From Candidatus Wolfebacteria bacterium (GTDB taxonomy: Bacteria; Patescibacteriota; Minisyncoccia; UBA6257; UBA9933), in the NCBI GenBank assembly GCA_026394835.1, contig JAPLZW010000030.1, positions 1-10,848 of the forward strand: a stretch of DNA of 10,848 bases. The letters are read 5' to 3'. This document shows, piece by piece, positions 6,289 through 10,848 of the stretch; positions within the stretch are counted from its first letter, which is position 1; each line of letters starts with the position of its first letter. Both the position numbers and the translations under genes were made by a program. The notes beneath the pieces are model-generated. The model saw nothing but the letters and a program-made list of their open reading frames with translations, had not been told where the DNA came from and did no database searches.

Positions 6289-6664
6289 AGTCCAAATCCA
6301 TCAAACTCAAGCTCAATTCATTTATTATCTCTTGCGGCAGAGGGTCCCCGGGCTTCGTCTTGCCGGGATATTTCCAGGCGCTCACGATCCGTTTGCTCCC
6401 GACGCTTCGGTCGGGACCCCGACCCCCGCTGGGCGTCGGGGCATTTTTAACTTTCACAAACATTACCCAAATTTCATGAGGATGTTTCAAGCTTCCGGCA
6501 GATTGCATTGCGGCAATCGTGTCCGGCGCGATTCCCTCCTCTATTCTTTTCGGAGAATTCAAAACCCGCCGCACCCTTTGCTCCGACAAACCGTAAAATC
6601 TCATTTTGGCGCGCGCGTGTTTTGTCCAGATAACGCTTTTAATTTCTTTGATTAACAAGCGCAC
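6287..6664 (-). CDS. DUF4258-like small protein with an in-frame palindromic-element insertion
   Basis: A 125-residue protein starting at GTG (6664-6662). The N-terminal half resembles DUF4258 (RelE-like fold) proteins: WTKHARAKMRFYGLSEQRV (13-31), then VLNSPKRIEEG (34-44) and HEIWVMFVKVKN (63-74). The C-terminal part has IVSAWKYPGKTKPGDPLP (93-110). Between KVKN and KRIVSAW, residues about 75-90 are Gly/Pro/Arg-rich and are encoded by a double GC hairpin (6398-6441). In the relatives I recall, two strands are joined here by a short basic turn, so this looks like an insertion. The function is unknown; some members resemble toxin components, but no antitoxin is evident. The 26-residue Cys/Lys-rich gene overlaps its start by 13 nt, suggesting coupled translation. 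Confidence 0.75.
   Translation of the reverse strand: MRLLIKEIKSVIWTKHARAKMRFYGLSEQRVRRVLNSPKRIEEGIAPDTIAAMQSAGSLKHPHEIWVMFVKVKNAPTPSGGRGPDRSVGSKRIVSAWKYPGKTKPGDPLPQEIINELSLSLMDLD
6398..6441. repeat. Double GC-rich palindromic element inside the DUF4258-like gene
   Basis: Two adjacent hairpins share the core CCCGAC/GTCGGG. The first is CCCGAC-GCTTCG-GTCGGG (6398-6415). The second has arms CCCCGAC (6417-6423) and GTCGGGG (6435-6441) with an inner CCC/GGG pairing. Base composition differs strongly from the flanks. Similar GC palindromes are scattered in CPR genomes in my recollection, so this may be a dispersed non-autonomous repeat, here read in frame as protein. Confidence 0.7.
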
Positions 6665-6732
6665 TTACATTTTTTGCAACTCGGGCACACCTTACTCTTT
6701 TTCGCCTTGCTCACTTTTTTCTTTGTAGCCAT
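6652..6732 (-). CDS. 26-residue Lys/Cys-rich peptide
   Basis: The frame starts MATKKKVSKAKK and ends KVCPSCKKCKCAC before TAA (6654-6652). The N-terminal half is almost all Lys/Ala/Ser. The C-terminal half holds five cysteines in CPSCKKCKCAC, which could bind a metal such as zinc, although the spacing is not a standard zinc ribbon. It starts at an ATG 85 bp from the divergent glycosyltransferase gene and overlaps the GTG of the DUF4258-like gene by 13 nt in another frame. It may be a leader peptide for that gene or an independent nucleic-acid-binding microprotein. The sequence bias argues against chance, but coding is not proven. Confidence 0.5.
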   Translation of the reverse strand: MATKKKVSKAKKSKVCPSCKKCKCAC

Positions 6733-6789
6733 ATGAATATGATATTAATTACCGACCTTTTTATATATCAACTTTTTTATCATTCTAAT

Positions 6790-6817
6790 TATAATCCGTT
6801 TAATTTATAATTAACAT
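6790..6817 (+). promoter_or_regulatory. Candidate promoter -10 and leader of the glycosyltransferase gene
   Basis: A perfect TATAAT lies at 6790-6795, 22 nt before the ATG at 6818, in a very AT-rich divergent region (6733-6817). No good -35 lies 17 nt upstream. A second TATAAT at 6806-6811 is too close to the ATG to serve as -10. No Shine-Dalgarno is visible, so a short, nearly leaderless transcript is likely. Confidence 0.4.
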
Positions 6818-7447
6818 ATGAACACTTCAAAACTATCCCGAGGAATCCCCTGGGGCGTTTTAGGAATAATCATAATAACTTCGTTCGTCCTGATGTTCTC
6901 GGTTTCCAATCAGGAATCGGCAATTATGGACGAACTCGCGCATATTCCATCCGGATACGGATATGTGAATAATTTGGATTACCGCCTTAATCCGGAGCAT
7001 CCGCCTCTTATAAAAGCCATAGCCGCTTTTCCCCTGCTTTTTGGACACTTTAATTTCCCGACCGACAGCGCAGCCTGGCAAAAAGAGATAAACGCCCAAT
7101 GGGATATGGGAGCTTCTTTCCTTTACGGCTCCGGCAACAATCCGGACCGGATAATCCAATGGTCAAGAATCGGGCCCATGCTTATCACTCTGCTTTTGAT
7201 TTTCTTGATTTACATCTGGGCAAAAGAACTTATGGGTCCGTGGTGGGCGCTCCTTCCTTCATTTCTTTTCGCCTTATCCCCGACTGTTCTGGAACACGGC
7301 CATTTCGTCACGACCGACCTCGGCGCCGCTTTCGGAATATTCCTCGCCATTTATTACTTTGTAAAATATCTTTCTCTTTCCCTTTCTCGCTTTGGTTTTT
7401 TATTTCTGGAAAACAAGAAGCGGACTAAGAGGCGCGCCCTTCCTTAA
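6818..7447 (+). CDS. GT39/PMT-type membrane glycosyltransferase, N-terminal fragment (gene split by frameshift)
   Basis: These 209 residues have a first membrane helix (about 12-29) and the acidic first loop IMDELAHIPSGYGYV (36-50), where families of the GT39/ArnT type place their catalytic Asp/Glu. Then come LNPEHPPLIKAIAAFPLLF (57-75), WSRIGPMLITLLLIFLIYIW (115-134) and HGHFVTTDLGAAFGIFLAIY (160-179). Such enzymes move a sugar from a polyprenyl-phosphate carrier to a protein or glycan acceptor on the outer face of the membrane. Similarity ends after YFVKYL (about 185). The remaining residues are a Ser/Leu then Lys/Arg-rich tail ending in TAA, and the rest of the protein continues in the +1 frame. 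In relatives I recall, a further pair of membrane helices (AGLxFGLAQLxKFS type) follows here; I cannot find it in any frame. It is probably a pseudogene, or an assembly or sequencing fault. Confidence 0.8.
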   Translation: MNTSKLSRGIPWGVLGIIIITSFVLMFSVSNQESAIMDELAHIPSGYGYVNNLDYRLNPEHPPLIKAIAAFPLLFGHFNFPTDSAAWQKEINAQWDMGASFLYGSGNNPDRIIQWSRIGPMLITLLLIFLIYIWAKELMGPWWALLPSFLFALSPTVLEHGHFVTTDLGAAFGIFLAIYYFVKYLSLSLSRFGFLFLENKKRTKRRALP

Positions 7448-8624
7448 ATTATTTTTGGGATTTATCAAATCCCTGTGGACGGCAATCTGGAAAAGCGCCG
7501 CGGTTTTTATTATCGGCTATCTTCTGGTTTACGCGGTTTATTTTATCTTCACTATAAATTATCCGGCGGAAAAACAAGTTTCCGATACCAAATATATTCT
7601 GACTTCCTTCGCCGGCGGATATGATAACGGAATCAACGTATGTTTTCCCGCGGCCGGCGCGCCGATCGGACGCCCGATGAGATGCCTGGCCGAAGTTGAT
7701 ATCGCAATGGCCGGAAACGCCATCACAAAACCATTCGCCCAATATATGCTGGGAGTGCTGATGGTTTTACAGCGTTCTGCCGGAGGCAACACCGCCTATT
7801 TTCTGGGAGAAGTTTCTTCAAGCGGCTGGTGGTATTATTTCCCGGCCGTCTTCCTGCTCAAAGAATCAATTCCGTCCCTTATTCTTATATTCGTCGCGCT
7901 TGCGATAGCTCTCTGGAATATCCTGAAATCGATAAGAAGAAAAAATCTCTGCAACTCCCTGTTTGATTATATCGGAATGAATTTCGCGGAATTCGCGATG
8001 ATTTCCTTTGTTGTTCTTTATTGGGGATACAGCATGAAAAGCCCGCTTAATATCGGCGTAAGGCATATACTGCCGACGTTTCCTTTTATGTATATTTTGG
8101 CTTCGGGAGCGATTAAAAAATGGATTAGCGGCAGAACAAGAAACGAAGGAAATTTCTTCAAATTCTCATTGAAAGGCGCTTTTGTGGCTGTTCTGGCTAT
8201 TTGGTTTCTCTCGGAATCTCTGTTTGCCTACCCTTACTATCTCTCTTACTTCAATCAGTTTGCCGGCGGCACGGAAAACGGCTATAAATACGCGACTGAT
8301 TCCAATTACGATTGGGGACAAGATTTGAAACGGCTCGGCGTCTGGGCCAAAGAAAACAACATCGGCGCGATTGGAATCGATTACTTCGGAGGCGGCAATC
8401 TTAAACATTACGTCAGCTCATCGGTTCCCTGGAGTTCTTCAATGGGCAATCCCAAGGAAAAAGGAATTGATTGGGTCGCAATTTCGGTGAACACGCTGGA
8501 AGGCGCGGTCGGCAAACTCCATGCCGGAGTAATCCGCAATCCGCAAGATGAATATTCCTGGCTCCCCAATCCCGACAAGCCCTACGCCAAAGCCGGGACT
8601 TCGATTTTCATTTATAAGTTATGA
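7392..8624 (+). CDS. GT39/PMT-type membrane glycosyltransferase, C-terminal fragment (gene split by frameshift)
   Basis: The open frame of 410 residues is the continuation of the upstream fragment. Recognisable family sequence begins at about residue 33 (KSAAVFIIGYLLVYAVYFIF). Conserved stretches are NYPAEKQVSDTKYILTSFAG (56-75), LGVLMVLQRSAGGNTAYFLG (120-139), WYYFPAVFLLKESIPSLIL (147-165), SPLNIGVRHILPTFPF (217-232), YYLSYFNQFAGG (282-293) and DSNYDWGQDLKRL (303-315). About six membrane helices are visible. The periplasmic C-terminal region ends in a typical AGTSIFIYKL followed by TGA. The ATG at 7392 lies in the damaged junction, overlaps the first fragment by 56 nt in another frame, and is probably not a natural start. 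Whether the C-part is made separately is unknown; without the acidic first loop it should be inactive. Confidence 0.8.
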   Translation: MVFYFWKTRSGLRGAPFLKLFLGFIKSLWTAIWKSAAVFIIGYLLVYAVYFIFTINYPAEKQVSDTKYILTSFAGGYDNGINVCFPAAGAPIGRPMRCLAEVDIAMAGNAITKPFAQYMLGVLMVLQRSAGGNTAYFLGEVSSSGWWYYFPAVFLLKESIPSLILIFVALAIALWNILKSIRRKNLCNSLFDYIGMNFAEFAMISFVVLYWGYSMKSPLNIGVRHILPTFPFMYILASGAIKKWISGRTRNEGNFFKFSLKGAFVAVLAIWFLSESLFAYPYYLSYFNQFAGGTENGYKYATDSNYDWGQDLKRLGVWAKENNIGAIGIDYFGGGNLKHYVSSSVPWSSSMGNPKEKGIDWVAISVNTLEGAVGKLHAGVIRNPQDEYSWLPNPDKPYAKAGTSIFIYKL

Positions 8625-8626
8625 AG

Positions 8627-8664
8627 TAAGATTTAAGAAATAAGCTCCTAAATCATAAATCTTA
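8627..8664. terminator. AT-rich inverted repeat between convergent genes
   Basis: TAAGATTTA (8627-8635) and TAAATCTTA (8656-8664) are exact reverse complements around 20 nt that include further partial copies of the same words. The repeat fills the 50-bp gap between the convergent glycosyltransferase and ftsQ-like genes. It may act as a weak terminator for both; an A/T stem this weak is unlikely to be very efficient. Confidence 0.4.
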
Positions 8665-8674
8665 TATCTTAAGT

Positions 8675-9511
8675 CTATTTATAGTACACTCTGTTTTCCA
8701 CCCGTAAGTCTATGTATTGGGATTTATCCAATCCGAGTTTTTTCACGGATTTCAGGAATTCGGCGGCAAAACTTGGGTCATTGCGCAAGCTAAAATAAAT
8801 AATGGGTGATGACGATACCGCCGGGTTCGTATAAATTTCTTCCAAGCCGAGGTCCTTGAGCGTGAATGAACGGCTTTTCAAATAAGCGGAATCCATCACT
8901 TTGAATATTTTCGCCAGATTGGAGAAAAATCCCGGAATAAGAATTTTATCTCCCAAGCCGAGTCCGCGGCCGGTATAATCGTCAACTCTGTAAATCAAAT
9001 CGCCCTCTACTTCCGGCGCAATGGAAAAAATCGTTCCGCTTTGGTCAAACCAATAACATTTTTTTTCAAATTCCCTTACAAAGCACCAGATGCCGAATTT
9101 CTCGCGCTTTCCGGCTTCAATGCTTATTTCCCTTTTCGTAAAATCTCTTTTCAAAACTATACCGGAGACCTGCGGATATTTATCGGAAAATCCAAAATTA
9201 ATGAATAAATCGTTATCCCAGGATAAAATATTATCCGTTCCCAAATATCTCGCGATTTTTGAATTCGCCAGAATAAAACTTTTTGCCGACGCGATCAGGT
9301 TCGCGTCGAAACTTTCCTTGTCGCCGGAAAACAAAGTTGAATCCCCCGTACTGACATTGATTTTTTGCACTTTAAAAACCGGCGAATAAAGAACAACCCA
9401 AATGATTCCCAAAGCCAAAAGAAAAAACAGCGCGAGAACGCCGTAAATCTTCAGCCTCAAAGCGAACCGCCGTTTTTGAGGACTTCTGTCGCCGAATTTT
9501 TTATCCAGCAT
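8675..9511 (-). CDS. ftsQ: FtsQ/DivIB-like cell division protein
   Basis: A 278-residue bitopic membrane protein. It has a basic cytosolic N-tail (1-20), one membrane helix (about 22-43), then a POTRA-like domain beginning YSPVFKVQKINVSTG (42-56) and running to about 135. An FtsQ-type beta domain follows and ends in LDKSQYIDLRVENRVYYK (261-278), which matches the LDLRFxNRVYYK type end of FtsQ/DivIB. These proteins link early and late divisome components and are known to bind FtsB/FtsL and to regulate septal wall synthesis. The insertion GDSTLFSGDKES (56-67) in the POTRA region and low overall similarity are usual for CPR members. It starts one nucleotide after the serS stop (TAA-A-ATG), so the two are almost surely cotranscribed and coupled. 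Confidence 0.82.
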   Translation of the reverse strand: MLDKKFGDRSPQKRRFALRLKIYGVLALFFLLALGIIWVVLYSPVFKVQKINVSTGDSTLFSGDKESFDANLIASAKSFILANSKIARYLGTDNILSWDNDLFINFGFSDKYPQVSGIVLKRDFTKREISIEAGKREKFGIWCFVREFEKKCYWFDQSGTIFSIAPEVEGDLIYRVDDYTGRGLGLGDKILIPGFFSNLAKIFKVMDSAYLKSRSFTLKDLGLEEIYTNPAVSSSPIIYFSLRNDPSFAAEFLKSVKKLGLDKSQYIDLRVENRVYYK

Positions 9512-9512
9512 T

Positions 9513-10769
9513 TTAATCTCGGGGCTTAATGATATCGGTCCCCAGATATTCCCTTAAAACTTCCGGGACGACAACATTGCCTTCTTTAGTCTGATAATTT
9601 TCAAGGATGGCGAGAATCGGACGCTGCGAAAATGCGGTTCCGTTAAGCATATGGATGAAATTCACTTTCCCTTCCTTGTTGCGATACCTGATATTCAACC
9701 TCCTTGACTGGAAATCCGTGCAATTCGAAGTTGAATGCGTTTCCCGATATTGGCCATTGCGGTTATTCTGGCCGGGAAGCCAAACTTCGATATCGTATTT
9801 CGCCGCCGCAGGACCGGAACCCAGGCCGCCGGCGCAAAATTCAAGCACGTGATACGGAAGCTTCAGGGCCTGCATCAGTTCTTCTTCAATGCTTAATAAA
9901 AGTTTATGCTCTTCCTTTGAATTATCGGGGTGGCAAAAAATGAACATTTCGATTTTATCGAATTGATGGACCCTTAAAATTCCTCTGGTATCCTTGCCGT
10001 AAGACCCGGCCTCCCTCCTAAAACAGGTGGAAAAACTTATATAGCGCTTGGGCAAATCTTTTTCTTCGAAAATTTCGTCCGCGTGCATCGGACCGATTGA
10101 CTGCTCGGAAGTTCCCACGAGATATAAATCGTCCGGTTCCAGATAATAAGTCTCATCCCGGTCTTCGGTCCGGTCGATATATCCCATAGCTTTCATCATT
10201 TCGGATTTAATCATTACCGGCGGAATAACGGGAACAAAGCCTTTTTTCGCAGCCGTATCCATTGCCAATTTTACCAGAGCGAATTCCAAGAGCGCGCCCG
10301 CGCCCTTAAGATAACCGAAGCGGCTGCCGCTTACCTTCGCGGCTCTTCCGGTATCAATTAAATCCAAGCCTTCGCCGATCTCAATATAATCTTTGGGCTC
10401 AAAACCAAATTCCGGCTTTTCGCCGACATCCCGCAAAACGACATTATCGTCTTCGGTTTTTCCGGCCGGCACGGAATCAAAAGACAGATTGGGAAACTTA
10501 TACAAAACATTTCTTCGGCTTTCTTCTATAACTTTTAATTCATCATCAAGTTCCTGAATTTTTGCCTTAATTCCCTTAGCCTCTTCTATTTTTCTTTCTT
10601 CACCAAGTTTTTTCTGCTCGGCTCTAAAATTGTCTATTTCGCTGGTTAATTTTCGCCACTCGCCATCTAAAGCCAAAAAATCATCCACCAAGCCGGGATT
10701 CGCGTTGCGATTCTTAATATTCTCTTTTATTTTTTCGGGTTCCTCGCGGATTAAATTGATATCCAACAT
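9513..10769 (-). CDS. serS: Seryl-tRNA synthetase
   Basis: A 418-residue class II aminoacyl-tRNA synthetase that charges tRNA-Ser with serine in the cytosol. The N-terminal long antiparallel coiled coil (about 28-92) that grips the tRNA-Ser variable arm is clear. The catalytic domain has the motif 1 region GFVPVIPPVMIKSEMM (177-192), the TSEQSI serine-site loop (220-225), motif 2 FRREAGSYGKDTRGILRVHQ (250-269), YDIEVWLPGQN (325-335), FQSRRLNIRYR (353-363) and motif 3 NGTAFSQRPILAILENYQ (376-393). Length is normal for the family. Motif 3 and the TSE loop depart from the usual NGSGLAVGRTL and TAEVPLTN forms, and a few residues (NRNGQ) are added after LPGQN; I read this as a CPR-type subfamily, not a defect, because the motif Arg is kept. 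It is followed by the ftsQ-like gene with a 1-nt gap. Confidence 0.97.
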   Translation of the reverse strand: MLDINLIREEPEKIKENIKNRNANPGLVDDFLALDGEWRKLTSEIDNFRAEQKKLGEERKIEEAKGIKAKIQELDDELKVIEESRRNVLYKFPNLSFDSVPAGKTEDDNVVLRDVGEKPEFGFEPKDYIEIGEGLDLIDTGRAAKVSGSRFGYLKGAGALLEFALVKLAMDTAAKKGFVPVIPPVMIKSEMMKAMGYIDRTEDRDETYYLEPDDLYLVGTSEQSIGPMHADEIFEEKDLPKRYISFSTCFRREAGSYGKDTRGILRVHQFDKIEMFIFCHPDNSKEEHKLLLSIEEELMQALKLPYHVLEFCAGGLGSGPAAAKYDIEVWLPGQNNRNGQYRETHSTSNCTDFQSRRLNIRYRNKEGKVNFIHMLNGTAFSQRPILAILENYQTKEGNVVVPEVLREYLGTDIIKPRD

Positions 10770-10794
10770 GCCAAATTTGTTTGAATTTATATAG

Positions 10795-10823
10795 TTTATA
10801 CCTTAATTTAAATTTAATTACAA
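10795..10823 (-). promoter_or_regulatory. Candidate sigma-70-type promoter of serS-ftsQ
   Basis: On the minus strand TTGTAA (10823-10818) and TATAAA (10800-10795) are separated by 17 nt, close to the housekeeping consensus. The predicted start is about 20 nt before the ATG, giving a short leader with no Shine-Dalgarno. The palindrome CAAATTTG occurs on both sides (10772-10779 and 10821-10828), the latter overlapping the -35; it could be an operator pair or just AT-rich background. Confidence 0.45.
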
Positions 10824-10848
10824 ATTTGAGCACCCGCCTAAGTTTTGC

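Noticed and set aside
6281..6655. Plus-strand frame of 124 codons
   Set aside because: It is a shadow of the DUF4258-like gene, starts inside the terminator and has no recognisable domain.
6287..6732. Toxin-antitoxin pair made of the Lys/Cys-rich peptide and the DUF4258-like protein
   Set aside because: The overlap fits such a pair, but the peptide has no antitoxin-like DNA-binding fold and the DUF4258-like protein has no visible toxin active site. The evidence is too thin to call.

Overview
The window looks like a piece of a candidate phyla radiation (Patescibacteria) genome, most likely Parcubacteria-like. The evidence is a very large Sec-exported surface protein ending in a glycine linker, a PG_binding_1 domain and a short hydrophobic/coiled tail; a seryl-tRNA synthetase followed directly by an FtsQ/DivIB-like protein; a compact ECF sigma factor of the CPR type; starts mostly without a visible Shine-Dalgarno; and short GC-rich palindromic elements. 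This placement rests on recognising protein families and was not checked by a search. UGA is treated as a stop: the glycine-rich genes here use only GGN for Gly.

Layout. 1-1511, minus strand: a CAP/SCP-domain membrane protein, then the N-terminal 178 codons of ychF, with stop and start codons directly abutting. 1539-1573: a strong rho-independent terminator. 1585-4833, minus: a 1082-residue surface protein (signal peptide, DUF3494 ice-binding-like domain, EF-hand-like loop, parallel beta-helix, Gly11 linker, peptidoglycan-binding domain). 4928-5515, minus: a PAS plus coiled-coil protein with no output domain. 5516-5736: a divergent regulatory region with a 29-bp imperfect direct repeat, a perfect inverted repeat and six TGTAAT motifs. 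5737-6216, plus: an ECF sigma factor interrupted by TGA exactly where a Gly codon is expected. 6259-6288: a bidirectional terminator. 6287-6732, minus: a 26-residue Cys/Lys-rich peptide overlapping a DUF4258-like gene that carries an in-frame GC-rich palindromic insertion. 6818-8624, plus: a GT39/PMT-type membrane glycosyltransferase split by a frameshift and apparently missing a central segment. 8675-10769, minus: serS followed by an ftsQ-like gene one base later, with a candidate promoter upstream of serS.

How the genes may work together. The most interesting part is 1585-6252. A sigma factor, a sensor-like PAS protein and a big cell-wall-binding surface protein lie next to each other, and the intergenic regions of all three carry TGTAAT-type motifs. 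I infer a small sensory/transcription module controlling the surface protein. The grouping and motifs are seen; the regulatory link is inference. The serS-ftsQ and CAP-ychF pairs look like ordinary tightly packed CPR housekeeping units.
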